From Gammaproteobacteria bacterium (GTDB taxonomy: Bacteria > Pseudomonadota > Gammaproteobacteria > Steroidobacterales > Steroidobacteraceae): a stretch of DNA of 64,000 nt. Positions 8,745-16,331 of this stretch are shown piece by piece. The stretch spans positions 154,590-218,589 of the forward strand of contig PLUE01000022.1 of NCBI GenBank assembly GCA_003164785.1. The letters run 5' to 3'. The notes beneath the pieces are model-generated. The model saw only the letters and a program-made list of their open reading frames with translations, was not told the DNA's origin and made no database searches. The position numbers and the translations under genes were made by a program. Positions within the stretch are counted from its first letter, which is position 1. Every line of letters begins with the position of its first letter.

Positions 8745-9581
8745 CTAACCGGAATTTGTAAATTTTCGTAAAGCGCGTGTCAGGACCGGCGGGGTTACCT
8801 CGCGCAGGAGTGAGCGCCAGGTCATGCGGTTGGTCCCATGGGTGCGGGGCGCGAACAGCGACGTATGCGCCTTGACGTCCGGCTTTCCGTCGATGCCGAC
8901 GGTGTGATAATACAAAATGAACGACTGGCGCGAGCGATCCACCGGACATTCCAGTGGGATCGGCACCCCATGGTAATTCGGAAACGCGACCTCGAACAGC
9001 GCGGTTCGATTGAACACCGGATCGATGAACACATCACATTTCTTCGCATCCGGATCCCACAACTCCAATTGCCCGTGATAGTCGGGCGACCAATCCTTGT
9101 TGAGGAACACGATCATCGCCAGCCGACGGGTCAACCCCGTGTCATAGGCGACGCTGCGATCGGAGTGAACGTTGAAGTAGTCGCCGCGCCGCATTGCCGC
9201 ATACCCGCCTCCCTGCAGGTACGGGTCCGGCAACAACTGCCAAATGCCGGTGATTTCCGAGAGCAGGTACAAGAACGCGGCGGAATGCACGACGTTCAAA
9301 AAGCGCTCGCCCGCCTCGCCAATCTCGACGGCGGAGCGCATGCGCAATGTCCTTTCGCGCGAATCCTGCTCCACGTTCTTCCAGCCGTCGCGCTGCATGC
9401 CGTCGATCTCCGGCAGCAGCGACTCGAGCATTTGATCCGAGAACAGATTGTCGATGACCAGATGCGGAAACGGTTTCGCGTTCTGGTACCTGGTCTTCAA
9501 AACCTCGATGGGCTCGGGCAACTGGATCCTTTTCATCAGCCAGGACAACGCCCGAGATTCCGTGGTTACGGTGCTGGACAT
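8745..9581 (-). CDS. 2OG-Fe(II) oxygenase, prolyl-4-hydroxylase-like
   Basis: A 278-residue protein with the double-stranded beta-helix iron-binding pattern. HSDRSVAYDTGLTRRLAMIVFLNKDW supplies the H-x-D pair (near residues 137-139), YHGQLELWD is the following strand, and YHGVPIPL supplies the distal His. Further on, RQSFILYYHT contains an Arg suited to binding 2-oxoglutarate. Proteins of this type are common in polysaccharide clusters, but their substrates are mostly unknown; hydroxylation of a sugar, lipid or protein is possible. It is preceded by a short gap and follows the SGNH hydrolase gene in the same direction. Confidence 0.82.
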   Translation of the reverse strand: MSSTVTTESRALSWLMKRIQLPEPIEVLKTRYQNAKPFPHLVIDNLFSDQMLESLLPEIDGMQRDGWKNVEQDSRERTLRMRSAVEIGEAGERFLNVVHSAAFLYLLSEITGIWQLLPDPYLQGGGYAAMRRGDYFNVHSDRSVAYDTGLTRRLAMIVFLNKDWSPDYHGQLELWDPDAKKCDVFIDPVFNRTALFEVAFPNYHGVPIPLECPVDRSRQSFILYYHTVGIDGKPDVKAHTSLFAPRTHGTNRMTWRSLLREVTPPVLTRALRKFTNSG

Positions 9582-9655
9582 ATCTCGATGCCTTTTAAAT
9601 AAGTGTGATCAACCAAAGCATACACGGGCAAGGACCGCAAAGTAGTGAGCGCCAT

Positions 9656-10657
9656 TCACAGTTGCGCAGGCACCCGGTCCGGACTTAAGTTGACTGCACC
9701 CGCCTGGGGCGCCACCGCGTCGAGCACGGCGGCGGAGAGGATTTGGGCCAGGACCACATTGCCTGCGACCGATGGATGGACGCCATCACGATACAGCTCG
9801 GGCGTCCAACGGGGATCATGCGACACATCCACCAGCGTCAAGCCATATTGATCGCAGATCTTCTGCAGAGCGGCCTTCTCCGGCAACCACTCCTTCGATT
9901 CGCGTGCTTTGAGCAAATCCTGCTTTCGAGGATAGAGAAAAATGACGCCGGGATGAGTCCGCCCCGACGCCCTGCTGAGCTCGGCCACCGAGGCCTGGAA
10001 TTCGGTCAGATAGCGTTCCTGCAGATCGTCCACCGGCGGCAATTCGTTGCGCTTCTCCGTGACGAAATAGGGAAGGACGTAGCGGCGAAACGTATACCAG
10101 CGCGCCACCCGTGGCCGGTAGCTCGGGAACACGTAATCGCCACGCCAAACACTGAGACCGCCCAATCCGCCTACCATGTACTCCCAGACGAAAAAGCTGG
10201 TCGCTTTGACGACATCGGGGTTGCGTTGCAGGTAGACCATCTCATTGACGTTGCTCCACCCGCCTGTCGCCGCCGGCCAGACGGCGAAGGCGTCACCGAT
10301 ATCCTTGGCCATCAGCGGCGCGAGCTTGTCCGGTTGGTTGTAGGGATTCCCGCCCATCACGACGCTGTTGCCGATCAGCAATAGGTTGGCACGGGCCGAC
10401 GGATTCCACTCCTCCGTCGTCGGCATGCTCTTGCTGTTGAACGCCCACGAATTCTTGTCGATGAAGCGCCCCGACTGGTTCGGCTTGACGATATATCCGA
10501 TTCCATCGTCGACCGAGTAGGTGGGAAAATCCGTGATGCCGATCGCCCGGGTCGCGATTTCGCCGATCGCGATCAGCGCGATCAGCGCGATCAGCGCGAC
10601 ACCGATCCTCGACATCATTTTTGCTGTGCGCGGCATCACCATCGAGGAATATAGCAT
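9656..10657 (-). CDS. membrane-anchored SGNH/GDSL-type hydrolase
   Basis: A 333-residue protein with one N-terminal membrane anchor (residues about 18-36, built partly from an ALI repeat) and an SGNH-type catalytic domain facing the periplasm. Block I is LLLIGNSVVMGG, where Ser replaces the D-S of GDSL as in several O-acyl esterase families. Block V is YRDGVHPS, supplying Asp and His. Such enzymes O-acylate or deacylate exopolysaccharides (AlgJ/AlgX-like roles), which fits the cluster; this function is inferred. Several ATGs near the start (10657, 10642, 10636) make the exact N-terminus uncertain. Confidence 0.75.
   Translation of the reverse strand: MLYSSMVMPRTAKMMSRIGVALIALIALIAIGEIATRAIGITDFPTYSVDDGIGYIVKPNQSGRFIDKNSWAFNSKSMPTTEEWNPSARANLLLIGNSVVMGGNPYNQPDKLAPLMAKDIGDAFAVWPAATGGWSNVNEMVYLQRNPDVVKATSFFVWEYMVGGLGGLSVWRGDYVFPSYRPRVARWYTFRRYVLPYFVTEKRNELPPVDDLQERYLTEFQASVAELSRASGRTHPGVIFLYPRKQDLLKARESKEWLPEKAALQKICDQYGLTLVDVSHDPRWTPELYRDGVHPSVAGNVVLAQILSAAVLDAVAPQAGAVNLSPDRVPAQL
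10571..10597. repeat. three tandem 9-bp copies inside the SGNH hydrolase signal anchor
   Basis: The unit GATCAGCGC occurs three times head to tail, preceded by a partial copy. On the coding (minus) strand it encodes the ALI repeats in the membrane anchor. The period is a multiple of three, so copy-number change would lengthen or shorten the anchor without breaking the frame. Confidence 0.85.
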
Positions 10658-10725
10658 CGGCGTTCTGCTGAAAGTCGTATTTTGTTCGACATATGCTGTG
10701 GCGCCAGGTGACCCAGTTCTCGAAA

Positions 10726-11706
10726 TCAGCGATAGATGTCGGGCTGCATCAAATAACGCTGCACGTAGTCCGCCACCCCCGCTTCGAGGCTGTAGAATGG
10801 CTGTTCGTAGCCCGCGCCCCGCAATTTCGCCATGTCGGCCTGGGTGAAATACTGATAGTTCGGGCGTATGGATTCCGGCATGTCGATGAATTCGATCTTG
10901 ACCGGCTTATCGAGGGCTGCGCCGATGGCGTGCACCAGGTCGGTGAAGGATCGTGCGAGGCCCGTGCCCAGGTTGAACAGACCGCTCACCTTCGGCTGGC
11001 CGGTCAGCCACTGCATGACGCGGGTGCAGTCCTTCACGAAGACGAAGTCGCGCAACTGCTGCCCGTCGAGGAAGTCGTCCCGATGGGATTTGAACAGCCG
11101 GATGGTCTCGCCCGCGGCCACCGCCGCGGTGTTCTTGGCCACCAGGCTGCGCATGTCGCCCTTGTGGCTTTCATTCGGCCCATACACGTTGAAGAACTTC
11201 AGGCCGCACCATTGCGGAGGCGCGCTGCCCGCCTCGCTCTGCGCGACGGCCCATTTGTCGAACGCGTGCTTCGACCAGCCGTAGAGATTCAAGGGTCGCA
11301 GTGCATCGAGCGCGTCGACGGATTGATCGTCCTTGAATCCGCGCGCTCCGTCGCCGTAGGTTGCGGCCGATGAGGCATAGATGAGCGGCGTCCGCGTGCG
11401 CGCACACCATTCCCACAGATGCTTGGACGTTCGGAAATTGTTGAGCAGAATCGCGTCGCCGTCGGTCGCCGTCGTGGAGGAGTTGGCGCCCATGTGATAA
11501 ACCACATCGCCGCCCGGCAATTTATCGAGCAGCGCATCGAGCTCGGCGGGCAGGACCACGTCCTGGAACCTGCGCTTGGCGATGTTTTTCCATTTCGCGC
11601 AGGTTCCGAGATCGTCCACCAAAATGATGTCGCTGCGACCCGCTTCGTTCAGATCGGCGACGATGTTCGAACCGATAAAACCCGTGGCGCCGGTGACGAT
11701 GATCAC
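10726..11706 (-). CDS. hldD: ADP-L-glycero-D-manno-heptose 6-epimerase
   Basis: A 326-residue short-chain dehydrogenase-type epimerase. The N-terminal Rossmann motif TGATGFIGSNIV, the family-typical VDDLGTCAKWKNI, the YASSAATYGDG strand and the catalytic YGWSKHAFD all fit HldD (RfaD). It converts ADP-D-glycero-D-manno-heptose to the L,D form used in the LPS inner core. The start is GTG at 11706 with AGGAG about 6 bases upstream. It is the final enzyme of the heptose pathway and sits 3 bases after gmhB in the same operon. Confidence 0.95.
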   Translation of the reverse strand: MIIVTGATGFIGSNIVADLNEAGRSDIILVDDLGTCAKWKNIAKRRFQDVVLPAELDALLDKLPGGDVVYHMGANSSTTATDGDAILLNNFRTSKHLWEWCARTRTPLIYASSAATYGDGARGFKDDQSVDALDALRPLNLYGWSKHAFDKWAVAQSEAGSAPPQWCGLKFFNVYGPNESHKGDMRSLVAKNTAAVAAGETIRLFKSHRDDFLDGQQLRDFVFVKDCTRVMQWLTGQPKVSGLFNLGTGLARSFTDLVHAIGAALDKPVKIEFIDMPESIRPNYQYFTQADMAKLRGAGYEQPFYSLEAGVADYVQRYLMQPDIYR

Positions 11707-11709
11707 GAT

Positions 11710-12264
11710 CTACTCCTGTTCCAAATGTACGATGTAGGCGGCGGCACTGCGCAGCCCGTCGAATACCGGACGCGAAGCCGCCCTCGCCCAGTCGAGGGCA
11801 AGGCGCCCGTGACCCGTGGTGACCAGAATACCGGTGCCGCCGATGGCATCGGCCATCTCTACATCAGACCGCTTGTCGCCGACCACGTAGCTGCCCTTCA
11901 GCTCCACATGCCAATCGCGAGCCGCGGCGAGCGCCATGCCGGGCAACGGCTTGCGGCAATCACAGCCGCCATCGGGCGCATGCGGGCACACATACCACGC
12001 AAGCACATCGACTCCCTGACGGTGCAGCATGGCCGCGACCCGCTCATTGACCCGGTCCGCGTCATGGGAGGCGAACAGTCCTCGGGCGATGCCCGACTGA
12101 TTCGACAAGACGATCAGTGGATGGCCGCGCTCCTGCAATATTCGCAGCCCCTCGACCACGCCCGCTTCGATCGTGGCCTCATCAGGATCGCTCAGATACT
12201 CTCGTTCGACGATCAGCGTGCCGTCCCGATCGAGAAACACCGGCGGTGCGGAGCCGCCGGTCAT
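11710..12264 (-). CDS. gmhB: D-glycero-D-manno-heptose 1,7-bisphosphate 7-phosphatase
   Basis: A 184-residue HAD-superfamily phosphatase. Motif I is FLDRDGTLIVERE, motif II includes LIVLSNQSGIARG, the zinc-binding loop has CPHAPDGGCDCRKP with its cysteines, and the acidic motif is VGDKRSDVEMA. All are diagnostic for GmhB, which removes the 7-phosphate between the two HldE reactions. The ATG overlaps the stop of the family-9 glycosyltransferase gene (ATGA), so it belongs to the heptose operon. Confidence 0.93.
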   Translation of the reverse strand: MTGGSAPPVFLDRDGTLIVEREYLSDPDEATIEAGVVEGLRILQERGHPLIVLSNQSGIARGLFASHDADRVNERVAAMLHRQGVDVLAWYVCPHAPDGGCDCRKPLPGMALAAARDWHVELKGSYVVGDKRSDVEMADAIGGTGILVTTGHGRLALDWARAASRPVFDGLRSAAAYIVHLEQE

Positions 12265-13310
12265 GCCGGCGGCCGCTGCGGCCGGGCGATGTCCTCGACG
12301 GCATGCAGGACCTCGGCAATGGTAATGGTATGCAGCCCGCTCATGCGATGAATGATGCGATGCTGCTCGCCGGGAGGATGCCAGCGCCGCGGCTGATTGA
12401 AATTGCCGAACAACCCGACGCAGTGTACGCCCGCCGCAGCCGCGAGATGCAGCGGGCCCGAGTCGTGGCCGATGAAGGCCGCCGCATGCCGCATTGCGGC
12501 AGCGCTCTCCCGCGGGCTCAATTTACCGCAGGCATCGATGACCGGGCCCTCTCCCCAGGCCTCGGCGATCACCCGAGCCCGTTCCGAATCCTCGCCGGCG
12601 CCCACGATGAGCAGTCCCGTCTGCGGGCGACGCCGGGCCAACTCGGCGAGCAATCCTTGCCAGTTCTGCAGCCCCCAATCCTTTTCCTTCGCCTTGCCGC
12701 CCATGTTGATCGCAAAATAAGGCGTGCCATCGAGCGGCAGCAATACGCTGTCCCCCACCGCCAACTCGCGCGCGCTCAGGCGCAGGGTCCACATCTGCGG
12801 ATCGCCCAGATCGATCGGCCCCAATGCATGCAGGCAACGCGTCAACCGCTCGCATTCGCGCTCCTCGATGCGCACATCCTCCGGCGTGCCCGAACCGATG
12901 TGCCGGCAGACCTGCAAATCCGGCGTGAGCGGCGCGCCGACGATTTTCCTGAATCCACAGAATCTGAAGAAGAGCCAGTCCCGATAGGCATTGAGCAGCC
13001 CGCGTGCCGGTGTCAGATACACCAACACGTCCGCTCTCAAGCTCCGCAGATGCTTGGCCAGAATCCATAGCTCGGCGATCGAACGCGTTCCCACCGGATA
13101 AGCCACCGCGGCATCGATCAGGCCGCCTTCGCGCAGAATGACCTCGAGCGGCGCCGCCTTGGAACTCACGGGAAAATTGGTCAACACGATGCGCTCGGCA
13201 TCGGGCCACACCTGGGCGACCTTGTGGAAACAGGGCAGTGCGACGACCGTATCGCCGAGGCTCCCCAGACGATAAATCACGATCCGCTGCTTTTTCGGGG
13301 ACTTAGGCAT
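12261..13310 (-). CDS. family 9 glycosyltransferase (heptosyltransferase-like)
   Basis: A 349-residue GT9 protein. The start of the fold, IVIYRLGSLGDTVVALPCFHK, and the donor-site region FIGHDSGPLHLAAAAGVHCVGLFG are characteristic of ADP-heptose:LPS heptosyltransferases. An in-frame TTG at 13331 abuts the hldE stop and would add seven residues; ATG at 13310 better fits the family. It lies between hldE and gmhB, so an ADP-heptose donor is likely. Which linkage it makes (WaaC, WaaF or WaaQ type) cannot be decided. Confidence 0.86.
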   Translation of the reverse strand: MPKSPKKQRIVIYRLGSLGDTVVALPCFHKVAQVWPDAERIVLTNFPVSSKAAPLEVILREGGLIDAAVAYPVGTRSIAELWILAKHLRSLRADVLVYLTPARGLLNAYRDWLFFRFCGFRKIVGAPLTPDLQVCRHIGSGTPEDVRIEERECERLTRCLHALGPIDLGDPQMWTLRLSARELAVGDSVLLPLDGTPYFAINMGGKAKEKDWGLQNWQGLLAELARRRPQTGLLIVGAGEDSERARVIAEAWGEGPVIDACGKLSPRESAAAMRHAAAFIGHDSGPLHLAAAAGVHCVGLFGNFNQPRRWHPPGEQHRIIHRMSGLHTITIAEVLHAVEDIARPQRPPA

Positions 13311-13327
13311 GGCTCTGCGCGCCGGAA

Positions 13328-14788
13328 TCAAGTCCGGCCGCGAAGCACGTCGACGACTCGCGTGGTGCTCTTGCCGGGGATCAACTCACAGGTCAACACC
13401 TTGCCGCCGTAGGACATGACGTGAGCGGCGCCCACGATCTTGTCGATGGTGTAATCCGCCCCCTTGATGAGCACATCCGGATTCAAGTGTTCGATCATGG
13501 CGAGCGGCGTGTCTTCGTCGAAGACGACCACCGCGTCCACCACGGACAACGCCGCCAGAACCATCGCCCGGTCGTTTTCCGAATTGATGGGGCGGCCCGG
13601 TTCCTTCAAGCGCCTGACCGACGCGTCGCTGTTGACGGCGACGATGAGCCGCCCGCAGTTCTGGCGGGAGAAGGAAAGAATCGCCAGATGGCCGACATGC
13701 AAGATGTCGAAGCAGCCATTGGTGAATCCGACCTTGAAGCCGTTCTTGCGCCAGGTCTGCGCCAATTCGGTGGCATCTTCGCGCGACATGATCTTGTTCT
13801 GCAGCGCCTGCAGGCTGCCGCGGCTCAGGCGCAGCACCTCGTCCGCGAGTTCCGTCTGCGTCACGGTGGCCGTGCCGCGCTTCCCAACCACCACGCCGGC
13901 CGCAAAATTGGCCAGGCTGGCGGCTTCGGCCAGTTCGAGCTTCGCGCCCAGCGCCAGGGACAGCGTCGCGATCACGGTATCGCCGGCGCCGACCACGTCG
14001 AACACCTCGCGGGCGCTTGCCTCGATGTGCACCGGCGCCTGCGTCGTGGCGACCAGCGTCATGCCGCGATGCGCCCGGGTCAACAGCACGGCATCCACCC
14101 CGGAAGTGCTCAAGATCGCCGCGCCCGCCGTCTCCGCCTTGGCGTCGTCCTCGGTGGGATCGATGCCGGTCGCATCCATCACTTCCTTGCTGTTCGGCGT
14201 GATGACCGTGGCGCCAGCGTAGCGTCGTAGATCGATCGACTTCGGATCGACCACGATCGGCAGGCCGTGACGCCGCGCGATCTCGATGGACTCGCGTACC
14301 ACGTCATCCGTCAGCAACCCCTTCGCATAATCGGAGAGCACCATGACGTCGTGCTGCGCCGCCAGGCGCGCGACCGAGGCGAGCAACGTCTTCGCGGTCG
14401 CCGCATCGATGGGGTCCGTGACCTCCGCATCGGCGCGCAGCATGTGCTGGCCATGCGCGACGAAGCGGATCTTCTCGCTCGTGGGCCGGTCCGGACTCAC
14501 GCAGAACTCGCACGTGATGCCCGCGATTTTCTGCATCGTCTCGTGAAGCTCGCGCGCCACGGCATCTTGACCGACCATGCTCACCAACGTGCACAGACCG
14601 CCCAAGGAGGCAATATTGCGGGCCACATTCGCCGCGCCGCCGGGAAAGCTCGTCGTCCCGGAGATGGACAACACGGGGACCGGGCTCTCGGGCGAGATGC
14701 GCTTGACCTGGCCCGCGACGAACCGGTCCAACATCACATCGCCGATGCACAGCACCCGAACGCGGCTCAATTTGTCAGTCAGAATCAT
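13328..14788 (-). CDS. hldE: bifunctional heptose 7-phosphate kinase / 1-phosphate adenylyltransferase
   Basis: A 486-residue two-domain enzyme. Residues about 1-320 are a PfkB/ribokinase-type kinase (VLCIGDVMLDRFVAGQVKRI, FPGGAANVARNIA, FDVVGAGDTVIATLS with the catalytic Asp). Residues about 345-480 are a cytidylyltransferase-type domain with GCFDILHVGHLAIL. It phosphorylates heptose 7-phosphate at C1 and, after GmhB acts, adds AMP. The start ATG at 14788 overlaps the stop of the AGE-family gene; a longer frame upstream is inside that gene and is not used. Length and domain order match the normal enzyme. Confidence 0.96.
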   Translation of the reverse strand: MILTDKLSRVRVLCIGDVMLDRFVAGQVKRISPESPVPVLSISGTTSFPGGAANVARNIASLGGLCTLVSMVGQDAVARELHETMQKIAGITCEFCVSPDRPTSEKIRFVAHGQHMLRADAEVTDPIDAATAKTLLASVARLAAQHDVMVLSDYAKGLLTDDVVRESIEIARRHGLPIVVDPKSIDLRRYAGATVITPNSKEVMDATGIDPTEDDAKAETAGAAILSTSGVDAVLLTRAHRGMTLVATTQAPVHIEASAREVFDVVGAGDTVIATLSLALGAKLELAEAASLANFAAGVVVGKRGTATVTQTELADEVLRLSRGSLQALQNKIMSREDATELAQTWRKNGFKVGFTNGCFDILHVGHLAILSFSRQNCGRLIVAVNSDASVRRLKEPGRPINSENDRAMVLAALSVVDAVVVFDEDTPLAMIEHLNPDVLIKGADYTIDKIVGAAHVMSYGGKVLTCELIPGKSTTRVVDVLRGRT

Positions 14789-16092
14789 AGAAAATCCGCA
14801 CCCGGTGAAACCATGTCCAGATGGGCGCCCACCGAGCGCCGCAGCACCTCGATGGCACACACAACGTGATAGAAACTGCTGGCCTTGCTCGGACCGGCGG
14901 CAAAACCACCATCCGGTCCACAGACCTCGTGCCACAGACCCGCGGGCGTCTCCAGGAAATACCTCATCAAACCACCCGCGGCCGCCACGATGCCTTGACG
15001 CGCCCGCTCCGCCTCGGTCTCGTTGCCTGCGCGTTCGAGCATGGCGCACCATGCCTTCACGCGCTCGGTCTGGGGCCAGATCTTGGCGTCCGCATCTTTC
15101 ACGCTCATATCATCCCAAAGCTCGTTGATCGCAATGCCGCGTTCCGGATCCACGCCCCAACGCTCGCCGATGTCGATCAGACGCTGCGCCGCGCTGAGGC
15201 ACCCCTCGGCCACGGGATCGTCACCAGGAAGCGTCGCCCGCCACTGCAACAACAGCCACGCCCATTCAAATTGATGTCCGGGCTCCACGAGACGGCCTTG
15301 CTCGCCGCGCATAGGGTGCCACTTATCGTCGAAATATTCGCGAACTGCGCCGGTCATAGGATCGACAAACCGAGTCAGACAGAGACCTACGATCTCCCCG
15401 GCCAATTCGGCCCAGGGCCGTCGGGAGGCACCGTCGGTGACTTCCATCCATGCCAGCGCCGCTTCGAGCAGGTGCATGTGCGGATTGGACTTCAAGGGCA
15501 TCGTGGCGGGACTGGATTCATCGAATCCACCATCGACCCTGCCGTATTCGCGGCGCAACCGCCCGAGGCACAGCCGCGCCGTGCCCTCGAACGGATATCG
15601 CCCGGCTTGCGTCGCCTGCAGGCGCGCGAGGGCAAATAAGTAAAATGCCTGCTCGTAGAGGCTGAACCCACCGAGCGGCGACCGGGTATCCGCATCGACC
15701 GCGCTGGCAAAAACCCCCTCGCCCAAATGCAGGTGCGAAAACAAATAATCGCAGCCATGCTCCACCGGATTCACGAGTTCGGATTGCCAACCCAACCGGT
15801 GGCCCACATCGAACACGTACAATTGGCGTGCAACGACCCGCCCGCGGCGGACATCCCCCGTCGCGTCGATGCCGCGATCAGGATGACTGGCCAGGGCCTC
15901 GAAATAGCCGCCCGAACTGCGATCCACGCCATGACGATCCCACAAGGGAAGCGCATGGCCACGAAGCCATTCGAGCAACTGGCTGTAAATCGAGAGTACG
16001 GCACACAGACTAGGTGCATGTGAGTCACCGATGTTCGTTATAACTTTTTCCAACGATACACCGATGGCCAAAACGAGAAATTGCCATCGCAT
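14785..16092 (-). CDS. AGE-family epimerase/isomerase
   Basis: About 435 residues of an (alpha/alpha)6-barrel protein of the N-acylglucosamine 2-epimerase family. Visible family features are HALPLWDRHGVDRSSGGYFEAL near the start, then FEWAWLLLQW preceded by a His (VEPGHQFEWAW), and KIWPQTERVKAW near residue 340. The conserved family core begins at IYSQLLEWLRGHAL, so the N-terminus is uncertain: ATG at 16092 gives about 34 extra residues and TTG at 16053 is an alternative. The gene heads the heptose operon and overlaps hldE by 4 bases. Members epimerise or isomerise free sugars; the substrate here is unknown. Confidence 0.8.
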   Translation of the reverse strand: MRWQFLVLAIGVSLEKVITNIGDSHAPSLCAVLSIYSQLLEWLRGHALPLWDRHGVDRSSGGYFEALASHPDRGIDATGDVRRGRVVARQLYVFDVGHRLGWQSELVNPVEHGCDYLFSHLHLGEGVFASAVDADTRSPLGGFSLYEQAFYLFALARLQATQAGRYPFEGTARLCLGRLRREYGRVDGGFDESSPATMPLKSNPHMHLLEAALAWMEVTDGASRRPWAELAGEIVGLCLTRFVDPMTGAVREYFDDKWHPMRGEQGRLVEPGHQFEWAWLLLQWRATLPGDDPVAEGCLSAAQRLIDIGERWGVDPERGIAINELWDDMSVKDADAKIWPQTERVKAWCAMLERAGNETEAERARQGIVAAAGGLMRYFLETPAGLWHEVCGPDGGFAAGPSKASSFYHVVCAIEVLRRSVGAHLDMVSPGADFL

Positions 16093-16177
16093 GATCGCAC
16101 GAGGACCCAGATTTAGAAACCCCGACCGTGTTGATGAGCGACCCGCGCGCGTCAGAATGCGGGATCGCCTGATGCGC

Positions 16178-16193
16178 GTAGGACAATTCCTAC
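16178..16193. promoter_or_regulatory. inverted repeat GTAGGA-N4-TCCTAC in a divergent intergenic region
   Basis: Perfect 6-base arms separated by CAAT. The site is 86 bases upstream of the AGE-family gene (minus) and 139 bases upstream of the TMADH-like gene (plus). The placement suits an operator for one or both genes, but no regulator gene is adjacent and no promoter element was firmly recognised. Confidence 0.3.
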
Positions 16194-16221
16194 CGCCGCA
16201 GCAATAACGGTCTGACAGGCA

Positions 16222-16235
16222 ATGGAATTTTCCAT
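16222..16235. promoter_or_regulatory. inverted repeat ATGGAA-TT-TTCCAT
   Basis: A second perfect 6-base dyad in the same divergent intergenic region, 97 bases before the TMADH-like start. It may be an operator or chance; the neighbouring sequence is AT-rich, as promoters are. Confidence 0.25.
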
Positions 16236-16331
16236 AAAATACGTCGTCTCTGCACTGCGGAACCCGCCATATGATTTCACCTCGTTTTGCCGCCGCCGTT
16301 CGCTGCGCCACGCTGTCAGGCCTTCGTTCCC

